DNA of 64,000 nucleotides from DAIDKA01 sp036489445 (GTDB taxonomy: Bacteria; Pseudomonadota; Gammaproteobacteria; Steroidobacterales; Steroidobacteraceae), in assembly GCA_036489445.1 (NCBI GenBank), contig DASXFV010000056.1, positions 1 to 64,000 on the forward strand, read 5' to 3'. Under the pieces are notes generated by a model. That model made no database searches. It saw only the letters and a program-made list of their open reading frames with translations, and was not told where the DNA came from. The stretch's first letter is position 1; every line of letters starts with the position of its first letter. The position numbers were made by a program, and so were the translations under genes. Positions 17,518 through 25,825 of the stretch are shown in pieces.

Positions 17518-18372
17518 TCAGCGGTGGCGGCGCGCCTTGCTGGCAGCGCTCTTGCGCGCCGGCGCCTTGCGGACTGACTTCTTGGCGAACTTCCTGACCG
17601 GCTTCTTTGCCGGCTTCTTTGCCGATCTCTTGGCTGATTTCTTGGCTGATTTCTTGGCCGGCTTCGGGGTCGCCTTCCGTGCCACTTTCCGGACCTGCTT
17701 CCTCGGCGCTGCTTGTCTGACGGCCGCGGCCAGCACTGCCTCGAGCCGCGCTGTCACCACCGCTAGTTTCCCTTCGGCGTTGATCCTGTGCAGCAGTCCA
17801 CGCTCCTCGTAGAACTGCGCCAGCGGCCGGGTCTTTTCGTCATACACCTTGAGGCGCTCGGCGACCGTGGCCTCGTTGTCGTCGGGACGCTGGAACAGGT
17901 CGTGCTCCCCGCCGGATTTTGGGCACAGCTCGCCCGGCGCGGGCGGCGAGGTGAACACGTTGAAGACGCGGCCACAGTGGCGGCAGGTGCGGCGACCGCC
18001 GATGCGGCGCACCAGTTCCTCATTGTCGACCTGCATCAGCACCACGGCATCCAGCGGCTGCGCCAACTGCTGCAATAGCTTCTCCAGTGCGGCCGCCTGG
18101 GAAAGGTTGCGCGGGAAACCATCCAGAATGAAACCATTGCGCACATCCGGCAGCGCCAGTCGTTCCTGGATCATGCCCAGCACGATCTGGTCATCCACCA
18201 GCCTGCCAGCGTCCATAGCCGACTTTGCGGCAATCCCCAACCGACTGTGCGCGCCCACCGCGGCACGCAGCAGATCGCCGGTGGAGATCTGGGGAATCCC
18301 GTGACTCTCGATCAGGCGCTGCGATTGAGTGCCCTTGCCCGAGCCCGGCGGCCCCAATAATACGATTCGCAT
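17518..18372 (-). CDS. adk: Adenylate kinase with a lysine-rich C-terminal tail
   Basis: Interconverts ATP+AMP and 2 ADP. Residues 1-218 are a full long-lid adenylate kinase: P-loop GPPGSGKGT (7-15), AMP-binding STGDLLR (30-36), DGFPRN (84-89), and a lid with Cys130, Cys133 and Cys150. The fourth zinc-ligand position (153) is Ser. Residues 221-284 are an unusual tail of KKSA/KKPA/RKFA-type repeats: by my count 29 of 64 residues are Lys or Arg and none is acidic. Such tails resemble histone H1-like and AlgP-like bacterial proteins and suggest nucleic-acid or polyanion binding. ATG 18372 gives the standard N-terminus; another ATG lies two codons upstream. It is divergent from the PPi-phosphofructokinase gene. 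Confidence 0.93.
   Translation of the reverse strand: MRIVLLGPPGSGKGTQSQRLIESHGIPQISTGDLLRAAVGAHSRLGIAAKSAMDAGRLVDDQIVLGMIQERLALPDVRNGFILDGFPRNLSQAAALEKLLQQLAQPLDAVVLMQVDNEELVRRIGGRRTCRHCGRVFNVFTSPPAPGELCPKSGGEHDLFQRPDDNEATVAERLKVYDEKTRPLAQFYEERGLLHRINAEGKLAVVTARLEAVLAAAVRQAAPRKQVRKVARKATPKPAKKSAKKSAKRSAKKPAKKPVRKFAKKSVRKAPARKSAASKARRHR
17521..17712 (-). repeat. Coding repeat for the basic tail of adenylate kinase
   Basis: This DNA encodes Adk residues 221-284 and consists of degenerate tandem units around AAG-AAR-TCN-GCN and AAG-AAG-CCG-GCC, read on the minus strand. On the plus strand it shows as repeated TTCTTGGCTGAT and TTCTTTGCCGGC blocks, densest at 17578-17670. Such short repeats can expand or contract by slippage, so tail length may vary among strains. 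Confidence 0.75.
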
Positions 18373-18541
18373 GTGCATTCGGCCCCTGGTCGGCCTCTGG
18401 GCCGATCTTCCTGGACTTAAGGTGGCTGGCAACGTTACCGGCCACGCGGGGCTTGGTCAATGAAGCCGCCGAAAGGCAGACTGTTCGTGGCTTTTTGGCT
18501 ATTCTGCAGAGCCTTCCTTCCGGCGCGCACGGCGACTCCAA

Positions 18542-19828
18542 ATGACCCTGAAAACCAAAAAACCAGGCGCGGCACGCAATGCCTTCTACGCTCAGTCGGG
18601 CGGTGTGACGGCGGTCATCAATGCCTCCGCCTGCGGGGTGATCGAAACCGCCCGCAAGTACCCCCGCCACATCGGCAAGGTCTACGCGGGGCGCGACGGC
18701 ATCATCGGCGCGCTGACTGAGGATCTGATCGACACCAGCAAGGAGAGCCGCCAGACCATCAGCGGCCTCAAACACACGCCGGCTGGAGCCTTCGGCTCGG
18801 CACGTTTCAAACTCAAGAGCCTGGAGCACAACCGCGCGGAGTACGAGCGGCTGATCGAGGTCTTCCGTGCCCACGACATCGGCTACTTCTTCTACAACGG
18901 CGGCAATGACTCCATGGACACCGCACTCAAGGTGTCGCAGCTGTCGGAATCCTCAGGGTTCCCCCTCACCTGTGTCGGCATCCCCAAGACCGTGGACAAT
19001 GATCTGCCGCACACGGACTGCTGCCCGGGTTTCGGCTCGGTAGCCAAATACATCGCGGTCTCCACGCGCGAAGCGGCGCTGGACGTAGCCTCGATGGCGC
19101 GCACCTCGACCAAGGTGTTCGTGCTCGAGGTCATGGGCCGCCATGCCGGCTGGATCGCCGCCGCCGCCGGCTTGGCCGGACGCAAGCCCGCAGACCCGCC
19201 ACACATTATTCTGTTCCCGGAAATCCCCTTCGACCGGTCGGCCTTCCTCGCCAGGGTCAAATTCAGCGTCGACCATTATGGCTACTGCGTGGTCGTGGTA
19301 TCGGAAGGGGCCGCCTACCCGGATGGACGCTTCCTGGCCGAGGCCGGCACCAAGGATGCCTTTGGGCATTCACAGCTCGGCGGCGTCGGGCCAGTTGTGG
19401 CCAACATGATGCGGGAAGCCCATGGCTACAAATATCACTGGGCCGTAGCCGATTACCTGCAGCGCGCGGCCCGGCATATCGCCTCCAGGACGGACGTGGA
19501 GCAGGCTTATGCCTGCGGCAAGGCGGCCGTGGAGCTGGCGGTCAAAGGCGTCAATGCCGTCATGCCCACCATCGTGCGCAAGTCCTCGAAGCCCTACAAA
19601 TGGGTCATCGGCCATGTGCCATTGGCTGCAGTCGCCAATCAGGAAAAGATGCTTCCCCGCGACTTCATCAGCGCCGACGGCTTCCGTATCACCGCAGCCT
19701 GTCGCCGCTACCTGGAACCGCTGGTGGCGGGCGAAGCCTATCCGCCCTACAAGGATGGGCTGCCGGACTATGTACGGGTCAAGGGTGTGCCCGTGCGGCG
19801 CAAGCTCAAGACCGGATTCAAAGTCTGA
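18542..19828 (+). CDS. pfp: Diphosphate-dependent 6-phosphofructokinase
   Basis: Reversibly phosphorylates fructose-6-phosphate with PPi instead of ATP, serving glycolysis and gluconeogenesis. In the 428 residues the phosphoryl-donor motif is GGND (120-123) with Asp where ATP enzymes have Gly, and the catalytic motif is PKTVDND (148-154), with the Lys149 that marks PPi enzymes in place of the Gly of PGTIDND. EVMGRHAGWIA and the substrate site VSEGA are also present. The start codon sits 169 bases from the divergent adk start. No regulatory ATP-PFK effector domain is present, as expected. Confidence 0.94.
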   Translation: MTLKTKKPGAARNAFYAQSGGVTAVINASACGVIETARKYPRHIGKVYAGRDGIIGALTEDLIDTSKESRQTISGLKHTPAGAFGSARFKLKSLEHNRAEYERLIEVFRAHDIGYFFYNGGNDSMDTALKVSQLSESSGFPLTCVGIPKTVDNDLPHTDCCPGFGSVAKYIAVSTREAALDVASMARTSTKVFVLEVMGRHAGWIAAAAGLAGRKPADPPHIILFPEIPFDRSAFLARVKFSVDHYGYCVVVVSEGAAYPDGRFLAEAGTKDAFGHSQLGGVGPVVANMMREAHGYKYHWAVADYLQRAARHIASRTDVEQAYACGKAAVELAVKGVNAVMPTIVRKSSKPYKWVIGHVPLAAVANQEKMLPRDFISADGFRITAACRRYLEPLVAGEAYPPYKDGLPDYVRVKGVPVRRKLKTGFKV

Positions 19829-19881
19829 ATTGCACTACGGTGCGCGCCCACCTGTGTGCCTGTGTGATATAAGTTTTCGGC

Positions 19882-19898
19882 TGCCCGGGCCCGGCCCG
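19882..19898. repeat. GC-rich inverted repeat upstream of hppA
   Basis: CCCGGGCC, one base, then GGCCCGGG forms a perfect 8-1-8 inverted repeat about 90 bases before the hppA start and 54 bases after the pfp stop. As RNA it would fold as a 6-bp stem with a 5-base loop. There is no following U-run, so it is either a weak terminator of pfp or part of the hppA leader. Confidence 0.4.
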
Positions 19899-19923
19899 GG
19901 TCTCAAATCGATGTTGCCAAGTC

Positions 19924-19947
19924 ATTGCCGAGCCACTGACCGGCAAT
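19924..19947. repeat. Inverted repeat in the hppA leader
   Basis: ATTGCCG (19924-19930) and CGGCAAT (19941-19947) are perfect inverted 7-base arms separated by 10 bases, ending 40 bases before the hppA ATG. The 10-base spacing gives a 17-base centre-to-centre geometry that could suit a dimeric regulator, or a leader hairpin. Not matched to a known site. Confidence 0.35.
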
Positions 19948-19987
19948 CAACAAAAAGTCTGGAATTGGATCTTTGGGGGATTTGCTG

Positions 19988-22018
19988 ATGGATGCCGCGA
20001 GTTGGTTGTGGGTGGCGATAGCAGCCGGTGTGGTGGCCGTGTTGTACGGTCTGATTTCGGTCATGGCGATCCTGCGATTGCCGGCCGGCAATGAACGGAT
20101 GCAGGAGATCGCCGCAGCGATCCAGATCGGCGCTCGCGCCTACCTCAATCGTCAGTACTCAATGATCCTGATTGTCGGCATCATCCTGCTGCTGGTGCTC
20201 GGATTCGCCCTGGACTGGTGGACCGCAGGCGGCTTCGCGATTGGCGCGGTGCTCTCCGGGGCGACCGGCTACATTGGCATGAACATCTCCGTGCGCGCGA
20301 ATGTGCGTACCGCACAGGCCGCTACGCAAAGTCTGAGTGCCGCGCTTTCCGTGGCGTTCCGCGGTGGCGCCATCACCGGCATGCTGGTGGTGGGGCTGGC
20401 ATTGCTCGGCGTGGCCGGCTACTACAGCGCGATACTGCCACACCTCGGACAGGCCCGCGCATTGCACTCCCTGGTGGGTCTCGCCTTCGGCGGCTCCCTG
20501 ATCTCGATCTTTGCGCGTCTGGGTGGCGGCATCTTCACCAAGGGTGCCGACGTAGGCGCTGATCTGGTCGGCAAGGTCGAAGCGGGCATCCCGGAGGACG
20601 ATCCGCGCAACCCCGCCGTCATCGCCGACAACGTCGGCGACAATGTGGGCGACTGCGCCGGCATGGCCGCTGATCTGTTTGAGACCTACGCGGTGACCAT
20701 CGTCGCCACGATGTTGCTCGGCGGGCTGACCATGGCGGACGCGGGCGCCAAGGGTCCCGTCTATCCTCTCGCGCTGGGTGCGGCGTCCATTGTCGCCTCC
20801 ATCATCGGCACCTTCTTTGTGCGGGTCAGCGGCGGCAAGATCATGAACGCCCTGTACAAGGGTGTGGTGGTGTCCGCGCTGCTTTCCGGCGTCGCGTTCT
20901 ACTTCATCACCCAGAGCCTCATGCCGGAGCGGGCCCATGCGCTCTTCGCCTGCACCATTGTCGGCCTGGCCCTGACTGCTGCACTCATCGTCATCACCGA
21001 GTACTACACCTCGACCGAGTACAGCCCGGTGCGCAAGGTCGCAGCGGCCTCGCAGACCGGACATGCAACCAACATCATCGCAGGTCTGGGCGTCTCCATG
21101 AAGTCCACTGCACTGCCCGTGCTGGCGGTGTGCGTGGCCATCTGGGCTGCCTTCTCCTTCGCCGGGCTGTATGGCATTGCAATCGCGGCGACGGCCATGC
21201 TGTCCATGACCGGCATGATTGTCGCGCTGGATGCCTATGGCCCCATCACCGACAATGCTGGCGGCATCGCGGAAATGGCCGGGCTGCCCAAGCAGGTGCG
21301 TGATATCACCGATCCGCTCGATGCAGTGGGCAACACCACCAAGGCCGTCACCAAGGGGTACGCCATCGGCTCTGCGGGTCTGGCCGCATTGGTGCTGTTC
21401 GCCGACTACACTCACAATCTCGAAGCTGCAGGCAAGACTGCGGTGTTCTCGCTGTCGGATCCGGCGGTGATCATCGGTCTGTTCATCGGCGGCATGGTCC
21501 CCTTCCTGTTCGCCGCCATGGCCATGGAAGCCGTGGGTCGTGCCGCAGCTTCGGTGGTGGAGGAAGTGCGCCGTCAGTTCCGCACCATCAAGGGCATCAT
21601 GGAGGGCACGGCTAAGCCGGATTATTCCCGTGCCGTGGATCTGCTGACCCGCGCGGCGATCCGGGAAATGATCATTCCCTCACTGCTGCCGATCCTGGTG
21701 CCGGTGATACTGGTGGTCCTGATGAATCTCGCGCTCGGCCATGGTGCCGGCATCCGCGCCCTGGGCGGGCTGCTGATCGGCACCATCGTGACCGGCCTGT
21801 TCGTGGCCATTTCCATGTGCACCGGGGGGGGCGCATGGGACAACGCCAAGAAGTACATCGAGGAAGGCAATTTCGGTGGCAAGGGTTCGGAGGCGCATAA
21901 GGCCGCCGTCACCGGGGATACCGTGGGCGATCCCTACAAGGACACGGCGGGCCCGGCCATCAATCCGCTGATCAAGATCATCAACATCGTGGCGCTGCTG
22001 CTGGTGCCACTCCTCTAG
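19988..22018 (+). CDS. hppA: Membrane-bound proton-translocating pyrophosphatase, K+-independent type
   Basis: Couples PPi hydrolysis to H+ export across the inner membrane (or makes PPi in reverse). The 676 residues form about 16 membrane helices. The PPi/Mg site motifs are intact: GIPEDDPRNPAVIADNVGDN and the C-terminal GDTVGDPYKDTAGPAINPL. The cation-specificity motif reads GNTTKA: Lys here (rather than GNTTAA) marks the K+-independent, H+-pumping subfamily. ATG 19988 is preceded by GGGGGA at good spacing; a TTG at 19973 is the alternative. The codons for CTGGG near the C-terminus contain a run of eight G (21824-21831). Placed after PPi-PFK, it completes a PPi-recycling pair. Confidence 0.95.
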   Translation: MDAASWLWVAIAAGVVAVLYGLISVMAILRLPAGNERMQEIAAAIQIGARAYLNRQYSMILIVGIILLLVLGFALDWWTAGGFAIGAVLSGATGYIGMNISVRANVRTAQAATQSLSAALSVAFRGGAITGMLVVGLALLGVAGYYSAILPHLGQARALHSLVGLAFGGSLISIFARLGGGIFTKGADVGADLVGKVEAGIPEDDPRNPAVIADNVGDNVGDCAGMAADLFETYAVTIVATMLLGGLTMADAGAKGPVYPLALGAASIVASIIGTFFVRVSGGKIMNALYKGVVVSALLSGVAFYFITQSLMPERAHALFACTIVGLALTAALIVITEYYTSTEYSPVRKVAAASQTGHATNIIAGLGVSMKSTALPVLAVCVAIWAAFSFAGLYGIAIAATAMLSMTGMIVALDAYGPITDNAGGIAEMAGLPKQVRDITDPLDAVGNTTKAVTKGYAIGSAGLAALVLFADYTHNLEAAGKTAVFSLSDPAVIIGLFIGGMVPFLFAAMAMEAVGRAAASVVEEVRRQFRTIKGIMEGTAKPDYSRAVDLLTRAAIREMIIPSLLPILVPVILVVLMNLALGHGAGIRALGGLLIGTIVTGLFVAISMCTGGGAWDNAKKYIEEGNFGGKGSEAHKAAVTGDTVGDPYKDTAGPAINPLIKIINIVALLLVPLL

Positions 22019-22039
22019 GGCACAGGGCACCGTACGGGT

Positions 22040-22062
22040 CCGTGGCTGCATCGCAGCCACGG
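22040..22062. terminator. Perfect 10-bp stem-loop between convergent genes
   Basis: CCGTGGCTGC, loop ATC, and GCAGCCACGG form a perfect 10-bp stem 22 bases after the hppA stop and 14 bases before the end of the convergent small gene. There is no clear U-run on either side, so it may act as a transcript-stabilising hairpin or a weak bidirectional terminator. Confidence 0.55.
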
Positions 22063-22075
22063 CAGCCGCGCAATC

Positions 22076-22375
22076 TCAGGAGTGGCCGATCTTGTCGCGG
22101 GTGAGGACGGCGCTGACCAGCTGATTGAGCCGCGCGCAGTATTGGGCGACGGGCGGCTCGGCCCGCAGCTGGCGGCGTGTGAGGTCGGCACGAACCTCCA
22201 CCAGGCGCCGTTCGATGCGCTCATCCACGATCAGCGTATGGCTCAACATGGCGCTGACACAGGAGGTGATCTCCGCATCCAGCGCACGCGCCTCGGTACC
22301 GGCAATCTCCACGCCCATCAGTTCCGATGGACAACCGGCGTCCTTGTGCTGACGCCACAGTTGGGCGAGCTGCAT
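22076..22375 (-). CDS. Conserved hypothetical protein
   Basis: 99 residues, predicted soluble and cytoplasmic. Visible pattern: CPSELMGVEIAGTEARALDAEITSCVSAML, then a helical second half ending ARLNQLVSAVL. I recall similar CPxExxGxEIAG...LDAxxxxCVS patterns in uncharacterised proteins of actinobacteria and proteobacteria, but cannot name a family or function. It lies downstream of the c-di-GMP gene on the same strand, separated by about 200 bases, so it may be independently transcribed. Confidence 0.6.
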   Translation of the reverse strand: MQLAQLWRQHKDAGCPSELMGVEIAGTEARALDAEITSCVSAMLSHTLIVDERIERRLVEVRADLTRRQLRAEPPVAQYCARLNQLVSAVLTRDKIGHS

Positions 22376-22578
22376 AAGCGTTCCGACCCCTAATCCTAAG
22401 AACCGTTATTGTATGGCCGCGAAGTGCCAGTTTTTTATACTCCCACCTACCGGTACCCGCAATGGATGGTTGGCCCCTGCCCAAGGGCGGCCTTGACGGG
22501 TCAACACCCCGGCGGCTACCGGCCGAGCAGCGGGCGAACAGTTTGTTGCAATCTGCGCGCTGCAACAAAGATGGCTCG
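22376..22578. other. Intergenic region between the c-di-GMP protein and the 99-residue protein genes
   Basis: No gene is supported here. It holds a T6 run after a weak TGGC/GCCA stem near 22414-22436 (plus strand), and on the minus strand a TACAAT -10-like box near 22408-22413 that could serve the small gene at 22375. No tRNA or convincing riboswitch fold was recognised. Confidence 0.4.
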
Positions 22579-24903
22579 TCAGGCCGCGATCGGCAGCGGC
22601 TTGGGTCGGCCGATGGCATAGCCTTGCAGAAAGTCAACCCCGATGCGGCGCACCACGTCCGCACAGGAGGCATCTTCCACCTGCTCGGCGATGACCTTGA
22701 ACTTCAAGGAGCGTGCCAGTTTGATCATGGCCGATACCATCGCCTGGTTGACGCTGTCGCCCGCCAGGTTCTGGGTCAGGGAGCCATCAATCTTCAGATA
22801 ATCCAGCGGGAGGTTCCTGAGATTGGAGAACGAGGCCATGCCGGAGCCGAAGTCATCGATCGCAAACTGGCAGCCCATGCCGTGCAGTACGCCGACAAAG
22901 CGGCGCGCTTGTTCCGGGTTGGCGATGACCGCAGCTTCGCTGATCTCAAAGCAGATCTGGGTCGGCAGCGCCCCGGTGCGATCCAGGCACTCGACCACAA
23001 ACTCCAGGAACTGCGGGTCGCCCAGCGTCTGTGCGGAAATGTTTATCGCAATGGTGTGCCGGTCGGTCAGCGCGATGACGCCGCGCCCCACGGCGGTGAA
23101 CGTCGTCTGCACCACCCAGCGATCCACCAGCCGCATCAATTTATGACGCTCCGCTGCGCGCATGAACTCCGCCGGCAGGATCTCCTTGCCGAACTCATCC
23201 GTCATGCGTACCAGGACCTCGAGGCGCGGCCCCGTACCATCATCGGCGTACGCCGGCACGATGGTCTGCTGATATAGCTGGAAGCGGTTTTCCTTGAGGG
23301 CGGACTGCAGACGATGCAGCCATTGGATCTCGCCGGTCTGACGCGCCCGGGCTTCATCGCGCGCCGAATACACCGCGACCCGTCCGGCCCCTTCCTTTTT
23401 CGCCACGTAGCAGGCGGCGTCCGCCGCTGACAGCAGTTCCTCCATCGTCCCGCATTCGCGCGAGACTTCCACCAGACCCACCGACACACCGATATTGAAC
23501 AGCTTGTCCTTCCAGATGAATCGATAGTCGCCCACGTTGCGGCACACATCATCGGCAATCTGGCGGGCTTTCTCCAGCGGACACCCCACCAGCAGCATGC
23601 CGAACTCATCGCCGCCCAGCCGGCCCACCGTATCGCTGTCGCGAATCGCATCGCGCAACAGCTTCGCGACTTCCCGCAGCATGCTGTCGCCCGCCAGATG
23701 CCCGCTGGTGTCATTGACGATTTTGAAGCGGTCGAGGTCCAGGTACAGCAGCACATGGTGCCCATCACCGCGGTGCGCGCTCTCGATGGCATCGGCTACC
23801 CGGCGCTCAAATTCACCCCGGTTGATGAGGCCGGTGAGTGCGTCGTGGGTTGCCTGATACGACATCTGGCGCGTGATGCCGCGCTGCTCGGTCACATCAC
23901 GCAGCAGCAGCACGGTGCCCGTGACATCCAGGTCCGCGGACTTGATCGGAGCGCTGGAAACTTCAACCGCACTCTCGGTGCCACTGCGGTGCGAGAGCAG
24001 CAATGCCCGCCGGCTGCCGGTCGCATGCTCATCGGCCGAGAGCGTCTTGTGCGAGCCGGTGGCGCGCGTGGCGGTGCTGTCTATGTCCTCAACCAGCTCG
24101 ATGACCTCCGACAGCGATTTGCCGACGGCGAACTCGGCATTGGTGCCCGTCAGCGTCGCAGCGGCGGAATTCATGAACTCGATGATGCCGGACTCATTGG
24201 TGGTGACGACGGCATCACTCAGTGCCTCCAGCGCACTGGCACGGCGTGCGTTCTGACGCGACTGCTCCTCCTCTTCGGCCGTCACCCCACGCAGCGTCTG
24301 TACCGTCTGGGTGGGAATGATTTCCACGCCGGTCACCAGCAACGCCGGAGCGCCCTCATAGTCGATCACAGCAGAGGTGATCTCCAGCCGCGTGACCTGG
24401 CCGGTCAGACCTGCCATTTCAATTTCATAACGCTCGGCGGCCGGTTCACCGGCCAGGCGATGCGCGATGTTCTCATTGACCAGTTCGGTATATCCGGGGG
24501 GCACCAGATCACCAAGCCTGCGACCGATGAGCGCGGTACGCTCCACGCCCATCAGGCTCGCGAACTGTCGGTTCGCATGCAGGATGGTGTCGCGGTGAAC
24601 CAGCACCGCCTCGTGGATGCGATCGCCGAGCTCTGCGAACAGTCGCGGCGTGCCGCGATCGCGCTCGGCCCCACTGGACACCCGCGTCAACAGATGATTG
24701 ATTGCAGTCGCCAGCAGCGAGACTTCCGCGCCGTCGGCTGGAACCTCCACCCGACCGCTCATGCGTCCACCGATGGCAATGCGCTGCACCTGCTGTGACA
24801 CATCGTCCACAGCGAGCAGCGCCCGACGCTGCAACAGGTACATCACCGCCAGCAGGCCTGCGATCAGGCCAAGTAATACGCACGATAGACCGACGATGGT
24901 CAT
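22579..24903 (-). CDS. Membrane PAS-GGDEF-EAL cyclic-di-GMP protein
   Basis: 774 residues. One membrane helix at about 7-25 is followed by a HAMP-like linker, two PAS regions (about 85-200 and 222-345), GGDEF (about 350-505) and EAL (about 525-770). GGDEF is intact (GRLGGDEF) with an RxxD product-inhibition site (RDSD) five residues upstream. The EAL signature is EVL (LEVLVRM). Other phosphodiesterase residues are present: Asn in INISAQ, Glu in FEISE, DDFGSG, the Lys of YLKIDG, the Glu of IAEQVED and the Gln of LQGYAIGRP. So both synthesis and degradation of c-di-GMP are possible. The N-terminus lacks a large periplasmic domain, so signals probably enter through the PAS domains. Confidence 0.9.
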   Translation of the reverse strand: MTIVGLSCVLLGLIAGLLAVMYLLQRRALLAVDDVSQQVQRIAIGGRMSGRVEVPADGAEVSLLATAINHLLTRVSSGAERDRGTPRLFAELGDRIHEAVLVHRDTILHANRQFASLMGVERTALIGRRLGDLVPPGYTELVNENIAHRLAGEPAAERYEIEMAGLTGQVTRLEITSAVIDYEGAPALLVTGVEIIPTQTVQTLRGVTAEEEEQSRQNARRASALEALSDAVVTTNESGIIEFMNSAAATLTGTNAEFAVGKSLSEVIELVEDIDSTATRATGSHKTLSADEHATGSRRALLLSHRSGTESAVEVSSAPIKSADLDVTGTVLLLRDVTEQRGITRQMSYQATHDALTGLINRGEFERRVADAIESAHRGDGHHVLLYLDLDRFKIVNDTSGHLAGDSMLREVAKLLRDAIRDSDTVGRLGGDEFGMLLVGCPLEKARQIADDVCRNVGDYRFIWKDKLFNIGVSVGLVEVSRECGTMEELLSAADAACYVAKKEGAGRVAVYSARDEARARQTGEIQWLHRLQSALKENRFQLYQQTIVPAYADDGTGPRLEVLVRMTDEFGKEILPAEFMRAAERHKLMRLVDRWVVQTTFTAVGRGVIALTDRHTIAINISAQTLGDPQFLEFVVECLDRTGALPTQICFEISEAAVIANPEQARRFVGVLHGMGCQFAIDDFGSGMASFSNLRNLPLDYLKIDGSLTQNLAGDSVNQAMVSAMIKLARSLKFKVIAEQVEDASCADVVRRIGVDFLQGYAIGRPKPLPIAA

Positions 24904-25125
24904 GTTTCCCCTAGTCTTTTGGGGCGTGGCACGTTGAGTTGGTTTTCTCGTGCACGCATCCCTATAGTCCTTCGTGCCAGCATAGCGCAGGATGATCGCT
25001 GCGCCTCAGGCATTCACCATATGCATCCTCTTTGTCCTGCGCTTGGCAGCAGGGATGAAAAGCCGTAACTTGCAGCGGCACAGACCGGGCCGGATAACAT
25101 AATGGCCCGCATACGGAGTCGACGG

Positions 25126-25815
25126 ATGATGCAGACTGAACTTGCCCGGGAACAAATGATTGAACAGCAGGTGCGCGCGGTGGATGTGCTGGACGAACGC
25201 GTCCTCAGCACGCTGCGCACGGTGCCCCGGGAGCTCTTCGTACCGGACAACGTCAAATACCTGGCATTTGCGGACACGGAAATACCGTTGCCGCACGGCC
25301 AGCACATGTTGCGCCCGAGCCTCGTCGGCAAGATTCTGCAGGCGCTCGATCTTCAGGGTACTGAACGAGTGCTGGAAGTCGGTACCGGCACCGGCTTCAT
25401 GACGGCCTGCATGGCGATCAACGCCGCGAGTGTCCGCAGCATCGAGCTGTATCCGGACCTGGCGGATATGGCGCGTGCCAACCTGCGCGCCGCGGGCATA
25501 CGCAACATCGAGGTGGTCACCGCCGATGCCGCCTCGGACCAGGTCGCATCCCCGGCGGCCCGCGCCGCGGGCAGCCCGTTTGGCGGCCTGTACGAAGTCG
25601 TGGTACTGACTTGCGCCATGCCCCTGCCCGATGAGCGCTTCCGCACCCTGCTGACCCACGGCGGCCGCATGTTTGTGATTGTGGGCGATCCCCCGGTCCA
25701 GCAGGCCCGGCTCCTGCAGCGCCTGGGCGACCAGGAATGGGAGCGCACCGTGCTGTTCGAGACCTGCATTGATCCGCTGATTAATGCACGCCGCGCCGAA
25801 AGCTTCACTTTCTGA
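25126..25815 (+). CDS. pcm: Protein-L-isoaspartate O-methyltransferase family protein
   Basis: A 229-residue SAM-dependent methyltransferase of the PCMT family, which marks damaged isoaspartyl residues for repair. The SAM-binding motif VLEVGTGTGFMTA and the N-terminal EQMIEQQVRAVDVLDERVL...VPRELFVP pattern are diagnostic. The catalytic-region motif usual in true Pcm is altered (DTEIPLPHGQHMLRPSLVG), as in the divergent subgroup found upstream of tolC in related bacteria. ATG 25126 follows CGGAG at 7 bases; ATG 25129 is adjacent. A rhodanese gene follows 10 bases after the stop. Confidence 0.87.
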   Translation: MMQTELAREQMIEQQVRAVDVLDERVLSTLRTVPRELFVPDNVKYLAFADTEIPLPHGQHMLRPSLVGKILQALDLQGTERVLEVGTGTGFMTACMAINAASVRSIELYPDLADMARANLRAAGIRNIEVVTADAASDQVASPAARAAGSPFGGLYEVVVLTCAMPLPDERFRTLLTHGGRMFVIVGDPPVQQARLLQRLGDQEWERTVLFETCIDPLINARRAESFTF

Positions 25816-25825
25816 AGGACTGACC

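Noticed and set aside
20159..21415. 418-codon minus-strand frame opposite hppA
   Set aside because: Shadow of a conserved membrane protein; rich in His, Gln and Asp without domain motifs.
22414..22436. T6 run after a small stem as a plus-strand terminator
   Set aside because: The stem has only four base pairs and no plus-strand gene ends nearby except hppA, which has a stronger stem-loop close to its stop.
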